Source: Phialocephala subalpina
Taxonomy: Eukaryota > Ascomycota > Leotiomycetes > Helotiales > Mollisiaceae
DNA: 64,000 nt
Direction: 5' to 3'
Assembly: GCA_900073065.1 (NCBI GenBank)
Contig: FJOG01000048.1
Coordinates: 106,740-170,739, forward strand
Part shown: positions 32,417 to 40,961 of the stretch, piece after piece
Position numbering within the stretch: the stretch's first letter is position 1
Layout of the letters: each line of letters begins with the position of its first letter
Position numbers and translations under genes: made by a program
The notes under the pieces: generated by a model
What the model was told of the DNA's origin: nothing
Databases searched by the model: none
The model's input: only the letters and a program-made list of their open reading frames with translations

Positions 32417-32583
32417 CAGTACAACCTCCATATAAGAATCCTCTAGATAAGAATACCCGACTAATAAGAATCGAATGACAGGTCCTGTTTCTTTTAGACA
32501 GAAGAATACCCTTGTATAAGAAGACCTCCCTGAATTCTTACGAAACGTGTTCCCGAGCGTATTCATGTATAGAGGTTGTACTG
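32417..32583. mobile_element. MITE of Tc1/mariner-pogo type (167 bp)
   Basis: Short non-coding element with inverted ends: CAGTACAACCTCCATATAAG at 32417 and a right end whose reverse complement reads CAGTACAACCTCTATACATG. It is flanked on both sides by TA (32415-32416 and 32584-32585). Internal motifs such as TAAGAATAC recur. Its ends differ from those of the 1.84-kb element at 27.7 kb, so it belongs to another family and depends on a transposase not in this window. Confidence 0.85.
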
Positions 32584-32707
32584 TAAGTCCAACTCATATC
32601 GACAACAGATGCAAGGGATAGTGAAGAGGAGGATTCAGCGATGGAATAGGACGAGAACGTAAATTTCTCCCATGACATCAACATTGATTAAGGCTACTAA
32701 GAACAGC

Positions 32708-35197
32708 TCAAATTTGTATCTCTACGGTCCAATTTTCTTTTCCAGGGACAGCCTGTATGTTTGCCAAATCTACCTCCACTAGACACAAACCATTTCCTTT
32801 TGATTTGACAACATAAAGGGTCGAAATGTTGTCAACTGTGACCCTGACCCTCTTCTGAGCATCTTCCACTCTCAACGCGACGAGAAAACCAGCAACGCCA
32901 TTCAAACTAAAGTCTATAGACAGCTTCCCGGCCATAGCTTGACTCCTTTGAATAGCTGCAAGACCGGCATATTTATCAATCAAACCGAGACATGCAACCA
33001 TGGCGTCGCCAAGATGTTTGTAAGGCACAATAGTAAGCGTCTCCATGCCCTGCGGCCCTATCAATGTAGATATAACAGGCGGTGAAGAAGACGCCTCATA
33101 AGATACGTCTTGTCCAAAGTCCCTCAGTCTCACAGACTTAGCTGCGCCAGCAATAGAAAGCCACACCGCAACGTCTAAATTACTATCTCCATGAACAGGC
33201 TTCTCGATGCCTTCCAAAGCGTCAATGAGGTCACTCTCGAAGATAATGTCCACTGCATTATCGAGAGCGTCTTTGCGTGCGTTCCAAAGGACGAGAGACG
33301 CGGATCCTGCGTTAGGAAAATATGAGACGCCTTTGATGGCTGGGCCAACACCCTCATCTAAACATCCCTCCCACACACTCCTTGACAGTGGCCGGATTGT
33401 ATGTGGTGCCTTAACTACTTCGTAGCTGTTCGTCGTTGACCTTCCCACCAATTTATGTAGGACCTGAAGATCGAGCTGCCCTGGCTTATCAGCGAGCAAG
33501 ATAGGGCCCTCGAAAAAAGCGCGCAAGACTGCGTGGTACTCAGGCCACTTGCCACTTGTCATAAACATATCCGGATCAGGAATGAGACATAGTTGGGAGG
33601 TGAGCATCGCGTTATAGATATTATAGTGAATGTGGTTGCGGTGGATATCAGGTCGACTGAGACCAAAGTCATCAGAGTTCCTGATGACGATCTTCCTGCC
33701 TTGCGTCGCAACACCCATTCCAATGTCACCATTGAAGGTGCGCTCGTAGTGGGCCATGCAATGGATGACTTTGTTGTCACCGAAGACTTCATTGGCGGCT
33801 CTGGTCATGCTGTCCCACAGAGCGATGAACTCCTCGCCGCCTGAGACCCCATCTAGAAGTGAACCATAGGCCTGGTCATCGACTTTCACAAAACTGATGC
33901 CAGCATCACAACAGCTTGTGAAGTAGTCTTTCCAAAATGCATACGCCAGATGTGGAGGTGGTAAGCACCAGGTCCTGTTCTCGGGGTTGGATATAGAGCC
34001 AGATTGCTGTCCATCAAAGTCGTTATTGGGCCAGTCGATTCCTTGAATATTGTCCCGGTTCAATTTGAATTTCCGCATCTCGTACTTCTTTGCTAGTGGC
34101 GAAGTTGGGGCAATTGAATTCCAGTACCCGTGTAGAGTCATCCAGACTCCAACATCTTCCACTGTCGGAAGGGTCTTTTTGATCAGACAAACAACATCCG
34201 AAAGAGGACTGCGCATGTGCTCCCATGTATCGAAGCTCCATAGCCCTCGTGTTTTTTCGCTGCCATTGAGCCCGTAACGAATATCTTGCCAGCCATCATC
34301 AATGATGAAAGTGCCAACTGGGACGTTAAACTTGGCCAACTTATGAACCAGGTCATCCATAAGATCGAGTGTTAACGGAACATCTTCGCCAATGCTTGAC
34401 CACGTGCAGAAGCCGAGACGGTCAAAAGGGCTATGGCCAGTCTCGCGAGTAAAAGGAGCTGTTGAGTAGCCGTACTTTTTACGCGCAACATCAATTGCTC
34501 CGCGAATTGCACTGAGCTCTCCATTATGAACGGTGAGTTTGGCACCAACATAGGACACGATCCTGCCACACTTCTTGACTCTTCGGGCACGGATATAAAC
34601 GCCAGGGACCTCTCCAAAACGAGCAGCACTTAGATGGATAAAAGCTCCAGGTGGTGATGCTGGGAATACCGCCAGGACCGATTTAGGGTCTGTTTCCGGG
34701 ATTTTTGGCCGTAGCAGGAGGTTGTGCGTCGGTGTATATGGCGACAGTTTGCTCAATGGCGTAAAAGACGCCTCAATCCATGTCTCCCTTGGTCTATACC
34801 ATGCCCAGCCTTCCCAGTCATTGATATCGAGCCAGTCCAGTTTCTGGCTCTTTTGATCCTCGCCTTCTTCGAGGACAAGCTCTGTTAAAAACTCCTGGTC
34901 CTTGCTGCGGAAATGCCCATGCACAAACGAGATCTTGCCCGTCAACTGGACACCATTTGCGAGAACCGAAATGTGCTCAGGAAAATCTGAGGATGGAAAT
35001 GAGGTCTTGTAGGTATACAAATCTCCAGATGACTCGAGATCGATCTGCTCGAAATCCGAAGTTCCACCTTCGAAATTGGCCACCAGCTTGACTAGTTTTG
35101 GAGAGTTTGCATAGACTGCAATTCTGGAAGCACCAAGGGGAACTATGACAGTCTGCCCGAGGGCAGGCGTAAAGACGATATACTCGGTGGTAGCCAT
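32708..35197 (-). CDS. GH36 raffinose-synthase/alpha-galactosidase-like protein (829 aa)
   Basis: Single-exon, full-length member of the raffinose synthase / seed-imbibition (Sip1-like) branch of glycoside hydrolase family 36, acting on alpha-galactosides. After an N-terminal beta domain, the barrel starts at FDRLGFCTWSSIGEDVPLTL and shows VGTFIIDDGWQDIRYGLNG, GVWMTLHGYWNSIAP and the nucleophile strand ISFVKVDDQAYG (Asp after KV). The acid/base candidate is in VIRNSDDFGLSRPDIHR. There is no signal peptide (MATTEYIVFTPALGQ), so it is likely cytosolic. It is divergent from the GH27 gene with 773 bp between the starts. It may hydrolyse or transfer alpha-galactose on imported oligosaccharides. 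Confidence 0.88.
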   Translation of the reverse strand: MATTEYIVFTPALGQTVIVPLGASRIAVYANSPKLVKLVANFEGGTSDFEQIDLESSGDLYTYKTSFPSSDFPEHISVLANGVQLTGKISFVHGHFRSKDQEFLTELVLEEGEDQKSQKLDWLDINDWEGWAWYRPRETWIEASFTPLSKLSPYTPTHNLLLRPKIPETDPKSVLAVFPASPPGAFIHLSAARFGEVPGVYIRARRVKKCGRIVSYVGAKLTVHNGELSAIRGAIDVARKKYGYSTAPFTRETGHSPFDRLGFCTWSSIGEDVPLTLDLMDDLVHKLAKFNVPVGTFIIDDGWQDIRYGLNGSEKTRGLWSFDTWEHMRSPLSDVVCLIKKTLPTVEDVGVWMTLHGYWNSIAPTSPLAKKYEMRKFKLNRDNIQGIDWPNNDFDGQQSGSISNPENRTWCLPPPHLAYAFWKDYFTSCCDAGISFVKVDDQAYGSLLDGVSGGEEFIALWDSMTRAANEVFGDNKVIHCMAHYERTFNGDIGMGVATQGRKIVIRNSDDFGLSRPDIHRNHIHYNIYNAMLTSQLCLIPDPDMFMTSGKWPEYHAVLRAFFEGPILLADKPGQLDLQVLHKLVGRSTTNSYEVVKAPHTIRPLSRSVWEGCLDEGVGPAIKGVSYFPNAGSASLVLWNARKDALDNAVDIIFESDLIDALEGIEKPVHGDSNLDVAVWLSIAGAAKSVRLRDFGQDVSYEASSSPPVISTLIGPQGMETLTIVPYKHLGDAMVACLGLIDKYAGLAAIQRSQAMAGKLSIDFSLNGVAGFLVALRVEDAQKRVRVTVDNISTLYVVKSKGNGLCLVEVDLANIQAVPGKENWTVEIQI

Positions 35198-35970
35198 AAT
35201 ACTTACGGATAGAGGAAAGAGAGAAACCTTCTGATATAAAGTGGTCTACCCACCATGTGCCTTGGACTTCACAGGTCCGCGAAGATTTGCATTACGGTAC
35301 GTGCAGATGATAGCTAAGGTGGATATATGCGTCCCGTAAAAGACATACGGCGATGCGACGAATGGAATAGCATCATCGAATATCAACGTATCTTCATCCG
35401 CCGCGAGGAGAGACTAATTCTAATTCTGCTCCCATCTACCTTCTCCACCGAAATTTGAAACGCAACGGGGAATGGCAGCGGGCAGATTTTCGGGGGAGAT
35501 GCATGTGTGCAGTGATTAGGAAGCGACATGCGTAGATCAGGTGGCTAACCGAGAATACGAGGCACTAACTTAGCCTGCCGAGAATCCTGCCGCGGCCGAC
35601 GGGACCCCTCTCGGTTGGCGCTTGGGGGGGTCAGGTGTGAAATGTTCGAGAGGTAAGAGACATGCGACAACGAAGATCTCCACAATCTTTCTAATAAGGA
35701 TCATGTCAGACAGGGCCGCAACGTTACAGTACCGTACTTATTCGTCATAACAATGCCTTCCCATACCCTGCTTTCTCCATCGTCAAATTGGCAGGGTGCG
35801 AGCATCTATCATACCAGGAACTCGTTGCCCGAGAATGTTACCGAAAGCATCGTAGAAGCATAGATATTGACATCGGGTTTTATACAAAGTGGCCAAGTTC
35901 GAATTCCGAGATTGACTTATTTGAACACTGAGCTCAATCATTTCAAACTTCTCAGAATATAAAGCAAAGA
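35198..35970. promoter_or_regulatory. Shared divergent promoter of the GH36 and GH27 genes
   Basis: 773 bp between two divergent starts. CGG/CCG triplets of the sort bound by Zn2Cys6 dimers are clustered near 35578-35618 (CCGAG, CCGCGG, CCGACGG, CTCGG). The linked regulator at 43.3-44.8 kb is the obvious candidate to bind here, which is inference. Confidence 0.4.
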
Positions 35971-37776
35971 ATGGCTTTGACCCTTGTTGTCGTTTTGTTG
36001 ATGGCTCTCAACGCCGCCGCCCAATGGCAATGCGGTGGAGCAACCTACCCCCCTGGATCTGTATATTTTACGACTGAATGCATGCAGACAGCTCAAAATT
36101 GCATCAGTCAATTTGCCACAAATACAAGTCAAGAATACTGTCAAGACACAGCCGGAAACCTTTATATGCAACAAGAACCGTTCAATGGCAACAACAACGA
36201 CTACACGAGTGCTTTTCAGGATATTCTTGATTTCTGTCTTCTGGATGGCTGGACCACAGGAACTTGGGAAACAGATGATGGCCAATGGTTCTGGATGGCT
36301 GCGGAGGCGGGCTGCTACTCATCAGCCGGGACTATACCGACAAAAGGACCTGGTTTCTGCGTTCAGGATCGCACCGATACCGTTATCAATGGATGTTATC
36401 CGCAGCCAAGTGCCAATTCAGGACCTTTGCAGATTTTAAAAACCGGACCGACTGCCAACGGCTTCACTGGCCCTGCGAGAGGATGGAATTCTTGGGGTAT
36501 CCAAGCTACTCCTGCCACTACTCCCAGTTGGCAAATATTCAACCAGAGTAATGTTATCAACCAATGCACGGTTCTAGCTCGACCTGAATTTCAACAAATG
36601 GGCTATGATCTCTGCAGTTTGGACGCCGGTTGGAATACAAACGTTGTTGATGAATATGGAAGAATTCAGTACAACGCTGCGTTGTTCGATTTGGTTGAGC
36701 TTGGAGAATACCTCCACGGCATTGACCTCAAGATGGGTGTCTACGTCATCCCGGGTGTTCCATGCAGTGCTGCCAATAAAACAATCAAGGGCACAGACAT
36801 TCGAATTGGCGATGTTCTGATTGGAAATAACGATGGCCTGGCCTATTGTGACTGGGACTTCTCAAAGGATGGCGTTCAACAGTGGCACGACTCCTTGATT
36901 GAATTATGGGCTTCCTGGGGTGTGGACATGATCAAGCTGGACTTTGTTACTCCTGGCAGTCCTTATAACGGAGCAAACCTCGTCTGCAACAACAGCGCGG
37001 CTGTGGAAGCTTTCCATAACGCCATAAAGCAGTCCGGGCGACAGATTCGATTGGATCTCTCTTGGAAACTTTGCCGCAACGAGACTTACCTTCCTCTCTG
37101 GAGTCAATTTGCCGAGTCAATGAGGACCGATCAGGATATCGATAACTATGGACAAGATACTTTTGTTGCTTGGCAAGAAGTTCAACGTGCGATTGACAAC
37201 TACCGGCAATACATCTCGTTGCAAAAACAACGGAACGTAGCAATTACGATTTACCCTGACATGGACAATCTTTTCGTTGGAAACTCAGCGAATGTTACTG
37301 GGGTTAGCAACACTCAAAGAATCACCATCATGAACCACTGGCTTGGAGCTGCCGCCAATCTAATTATCGGCTCTGATCTTACACAGCTCGATGATTTGGG
37401 ATTACACTTGCTGACAAGTTCGCAATCGGCTGCTGTTGCCAAGTTCTCTGCTCAATACCCAATGCAACCTCGAAATCCTAAAAGTGGCAACAATCTAGCT
37501 CAACAGCTGCAAGCTTGGATTGCCGGTCCTAGCGAGGCAAATGAAGCTTATGTCATTTTGGCTAATTATGGGCCTGACGAGGGTGCCGGTGGATTTGGTA
37601 CGTCTTTGACGGGAGTTCAAGCCGTGACGGTCTCGTTGAGTGACTTGGGAATTTCGGATCAGAGTTGGACATTTACCGACATCTGGAATGGGAACTCGAC
37701 TGGGGTGTCAGGGACATTCACGGCTTATCTTGACGAATATGAGTCTCAACTATTGCACTTGGAACGCATAGGATAG
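35971..37776 (+). CDS. Secreted GH27 alpha-galactosidase with Cys-rich N-terminal extension (601 aa)
   Basis: Single exon. It starts with a signal peptide (MALTLVVVLLMALNAAAQ). Residues 20-150 form a cysteine-rich region (WQCGG, TTECMQTAQNC, EYCQD, DFCLL, AGCYSS, GFCVQD, NGCYPQ) not part of the catalytic barrel. The GH27 barrel begins ARGWNSWGIQ and continues YDLCSLDAGWNTNVVDEYGR, KMGVYVIPGVPC and YCDWDFSKDGVQQWHDS. The nucleophile is in VDMIKLDFVTPG and the acid/base Asp in SMRTDQDIDNYG. Typical fungal GH27 enzymes lack an extension this long. Likely role: removal of terminal alpha-galactose outside the cell. It converges with the GH95 gene (75 bp between stops). Confidence 0.9.
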   Translation: MALTLVVVLLMALNAAAQWQCGGATYPPGSVYFTTECMQTAQNCISQFATNTSQEYCQDTAGNLYMQQEPFNGNNNDYTSAFQDILDFCLLDGWTTGTWETDDGQWFWMAAEAGCYSSAGTIPTKGPGFCVQDRTDTVINGCYPQPSANSGPLQILKTGPTANGFTGPARGWNSWGIQATPATTPSWQIFNQSNVINQCTVLARPEFQQMGYDLCSLDAGWNTNVVDEYGRIQYNAALFDLVELGEYLHGIDLKMGVYVIPGVPCSAANKTIKGTDIRIGDVLIGNNDGLAYCDWDFSKDGVQQWHDSLIELWASWGVDMIKLDFVTPGSPYNGANLVCNNSAAVEAFHNAIKQSGRQIRLDLSWKLCRNETYLPLWSQFAESMRTDQDIDNYGQDTFVAWQEVQRAIDNYRQYISLQKQRNVAITIYPDMDNLFVGNSANVTGVSNTQRITIMNHWLGAAANLIIGSDLTQLDDLGLHLLTSSQSAAVAKFSAQYPMQPRNPKSGNNLAQQLQAWIAGPSEANEAYVILANYGPDEGAGGFGTSLTGVQAVTVSLSDLGISDQSWTFTDIWNGNSTGVSGTFTAYLDEYESQLLHLERIG

Positions 37777-37851
37777 TTTCTCAAAGTAGGGGAATTTAGA
37801 TAATTCAGATTTAGGCATACACTCTACCAATGTCAAAGTTCGCTTCTTGAA

Positions 37852-40245
37852 TTATGCTTTTGAGAGTAACTCCAGAGAATTGCTCAACCGAATAACCTCC
37901 AAACTATCAAACGATAAGTCGACCCGATGGTTTTTGTAGTATAACGTCACACGGCCTGGTGAGAAAGCCTTCAACGTCACCACGGTCAAATTTCCATCTT
38001 TCCACTCGATATCAAATTCTACATTGCCTCTCGCACGAAGCCCTTGAACAAAACCAGAATGCCACTTCGAGGGTAGAGCAGGAAGCAGATCTACCTCGCT
38101 GTTGCTGCTTCTCAGGAGCATCTCACCGACCACCGCCGCGCCCCCAAAGTTACCATCGATGACAAAGATGCTGTTCTCAGCCCCGGCAACTCCAGCTTTA
38201 GAGTACGAAAGCAAATTCTCGAAGCAAAGCTCCCCAATCAAATGGCCAACATGCTTGAGGGCACTCTCGCCATCATTGAGACGTGCGAAATTGAGTCCGA
38301 ACAACGCAGCGGTGAACTCAATGTCTTCCAGATCTGCGCGAGCTTGCCGGTTCGCAAGGGTTACTCTAACTGACTCTGCGAGCGCGGGAGTATGACGAGG
38401 CGTGATCTGGTCGCTTCTGCACAAAGCAATTGTATGAGAAAGATGGCGGTGGTCGGGCTGGGACTCCTCGTAGTCTTCGAGCCACTCTTGCAGCTGTCCC
38501 TTCTTCCCGATCTTGAGGGGAGGAAGTTTTGGGAGAGCATCCTTCAGCCGAGAGCAAAATTCAGCGTCCGTATTGAGCTGACTTCCAGCGTTGATCAGGA
38601 AGTGGAAAAGATCACGGATGAGAATTGTATCCACTGTGGGAGCAAGGCAGAGCTGCTGCTCGCCATCTTTAACATCTCCTGTGAAGAAGCTGTTCTCGGG
38701 CGACACGGATGGCCCTGTAACGAGGTGGCCGCTGATCGGCTCAATAGTCATGTAGTCCAAGTAGAACTCCGCTGACTTTTTTAGGATCGGGAAAGCTTTT
38801 TCAGCCAAGAACGTTTTATCTTGCGTATACTCGAAATGTTCGATCAGGTGCGAGGCAATCCATAAACCTCCAGTAACATTCAGACCCCAGCTAACCTCCC
38901 ATCCAGGGTCTGTGAATCCCCATACATTTGAGAACACGTGCGCAACCCATCCAGGACTGCCGTAAAACTGTTCTGCTGTTGTCTCCCCATCTCGGGCTAG
39001 AGTCTCAATATAATTAATGAGAGGTGCGTGACACTCAGTAAGACTCGTCATCTCTGTGGGGAAGTAGTTCATCTGGGTGTTGATATCCAGGTGATAGTCG
39101 CAGCTCCAGTTCATCTTACTTGCCTCGCCGTCATTCCACAGTCCTTGCAAGTGAAGAGGCAAAGGGGAGTCGGCACGCGTGCCTGAGATCGTAAGATACC
39201 GTCCGTATTGGAAATACAAAGCGAAAAGGCTTGGGTCATCAAACCCAGATTCATTGAACCTAGATTGCCTCTCATTCGTAGGCAATGCTGCGCTTTCATT
39301 ACCTCCAAGATTGATGCTGACTCTACGGTACAGACTCTGGTGGTCTTTCATGTGATCTGTTTTGAGCTGTTCGTAGGTACGTGACTGTGCATCTTTGAGC
39401 TGTGCCGAAGCCAGTGACATCCAGTCGTTGTTTGTCTGTCTGAAATCGGTGTTGAACGCCAAGAAAACGAGGGCAAATTTGGCGTTCTTCACGACCAACC
39501 TTCCATTGTTGACCTGGATTGACCCCCCAGGCGCGCTGATTTTGACAATCCCTCGACCTCGTACCCCGCATTTTCCATCGCTGTGAGCACTTTCAAGTGC
39601 ATGAGCCTGAAATCCAAGAGCATCTCCCATGATCGTCACGATGAAATCAGGATTCTCACTCGAAATCGAGAGGGTCAGTGATAGACCTTGGGTTGAGTCG
39701 GTGCTGATTTGGGACACAAGGATCTGTTGTCGATGGGAAATAAATGTCTCTCGACGGTAGTTATGGCCGCCAAGAACATATTGAGCACTTGCAACAGCTT
39801 TGTCCAGATTCAGTTCTCGTCTGAAGTTACTGGGTGCGGCTGATGGCTGATCGAATTCCAGATGTATTTTGGCAACGGTCAGATTTGTGCCGTAATTCTT
39901 CTTTGAGGGTTGCAGATACTGCTCCGCCAGCAGCTTCCCACCCACGAAGTCATTGCCAAGATATCGGGCTTGGATTTCCTTGATTGCAGCTTTGCCACCA
40001 TAAACCTTGGGTGATAGCTCAGACTGGCCCGACCAAAAAGTTATCTCGTTGAAGCTCCAAGTTTCCTTGCTGATTTCCGACAGCACAACCGCGCCAATTC
40101 TGCCATTCCCGATTGGGAGCCCCGTACCCCATGCCTTGGCCGGCGTATTGTACCACAGTGCTTCGGTCATGACTATCCAAGTTATGAAAACTCTATGCCG
40201 CAGCGAAGGGGCAGTTCTCCTTAACGTGCGAAGGGACGTCTGCAC
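37852..40245 (-). CDS. GH95 alpha-1,2-L-fucosidase (about 772-797 aa)
   Basis: Inverting alpha-L-fucosidase that removes fucose linked 1,2 to galactose, as in fucosylated xyloglucan side chains. Signatures: ALWYNTPAKAWGTGLPIGNG at the start of the N-terminal beta domain, LQGLWNDGEASKMNWSCDYH then DINTQMNYFPTEM (the Asn residues that position the water), GPSVSPENSFF (Glu general acid by family), LSHTIALCRSDQI, and IDGNFGGAAVVGEM (conserved Asp). The ATG at 40170 starts directly at the family's N-terminus; the upstream ATG at 40245 adds 25 residues (MQTSLRTLRRTAPSL...) that do not look like a good secretion signal. So the enzyme is probably intracellular, unusual for a plant-polymer hydrolase and fitting a model of imported oligosaccharides. 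Confidence 0.92.
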   Translation of the reverse strand: MQTSLRTLRRTAPSLRHRVFITWIVMTEALWYNTPAKAWGTGLPIGNGRIGAVVLSEISKETWSFNEITFWSGQSELSPKVYGGKAAIKEIQARYLGNDFVGGKLLAEQYLQPSKKNYGTNLTVAKIHLEFDQPSAAPSNFRRELNLDKAVASAQYVLGGHNYRRETFISHRQQILVSQISTDSTQGLSLTLSISSENPDFIVTIMGDALGFQAHALESAHSDGKCGVRGRGIVKISAPGGSIQVNNGRLVVKNAKFALVFLAFNTDFRQTNNDWMSLASAQLKDAQSRTYEQLKTDHMKDHQSLYRRVSINLGGNESAALPTNERQSRFNESGFDDPSLFALYFQYGRYLTISGTRADSPLPLHLQGLWNDGEASKMNWSCDYHLDINTQMNYFPTEMTSLTECHAPLINYIETLARDGETTAEQFYGSPGWVAHVFSNVWGFTDPGWEVSWGLNVTGGLWIASHLIEHFEYTQDKTFLAEKAFPILKKSAEFYLDYMTIEPISGHLVTGPSVSPENSFFTGDVKDGEQQLCLAPTVDTILIRDLFHFLINAGSQLNTDAEFCSRLKDALPKLPPLKIGKKGQLQEWLEDYEESQPDHRHLSHTIALCRSDQITPRHTPALAESVRVTLANRQARADLEDIEFTAALFGLNFARLNDGESALKHVGHLIGELCFENLLSYSKAGVAGAENSIFVIDGNFGGAAVVGEMLLRSSNSEVDLLPALPSKWHSGFVQGLRARGNVEFDIEWKDGNLTVVTLKAFSPGRVTLYYKNHRVDLSFDSLEVIRLSNSLELLSKA

Positions 40246-40961
40246 GTGACTATCACGGAAGGAACTCCCAGGGCTTGTTTGTATATCTGAGCACCTTGTC
40301 AGCCTTCCAAATCCTGCGTGGCGTGATATTCGCGCATTTCCGAGGCTACATGTTCATGAACGTACGTGGGGGTTCTCCGACTGGGGATTTTCGTGGCGCC
40401 CAAAACAAGATTCAACGCGGGGCGTCCTTCCTGGGTACATAAGTTTTCCCTTTGCGATCACATTTGCCTAGCGGGCAAAATCCTGTCTCGACAAAAGGGT
40501 TGCCGAAGCTTGCTTCGTGACCCAAATGGCGGAATATCTATTCACGGTCACGTCGGCTCTGAACACGGGTCGGTGAGATTCTCGGGCAGGCGTGGCCAGG
40601 GGTTCAAGATCAGCGCAATTAAGGTTACCCGAGCAGCGCAAAAGCTGGGGAAGAAGGGGATAGCTACGCAACAGACCACTTCGTATTGGTCGCTCCACAG
40701 ACATGAGATTCCCACTCTTTCAAGATTCTCGTCCAGAATCCTCGCGCTGGCCATGCGCGCGCAAATTCTCGGCAGAGGTCAACGTATTCGAAGACACACC
40801 GCGATTCTTGCCGGGCCATAGTAACATTACTGTGGGACGGTTCCCACCCTAGACAATCCAGATGCTGGCAACCTACAGTTATATATCTCCCAGTTCTAAG
40901 TTGATCGCAGCACATCAGCGCATCAGCACATCCAACTTGTTACATCGCAAAGTTATCGAAG
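40246..40961. promoter_or_regulatory. Shared divergent promoter of the GH95 and transporter genes
   Basis: About 716 bp between divergent starts (792 bp if the fucosidase starts at 40170). No gene is supported inside. The sequence is G/C-leaning with several CGG/CCG triplets. Confidence 0.4.

Noticed and set aside
27725..32583. MITE as a deletion derivative of the 1.84-kb pogo element
   Set aside because: Both use TA sites, but the terminal sequences (AGTCAAACCCC against CAGTACAACCTC) are different.
40366..40821. 151-codon open frame between the GH95 and transporter genes
   Set aside because: No recognisable domain and it lies in the shared promoter; both strands are open over much of it.
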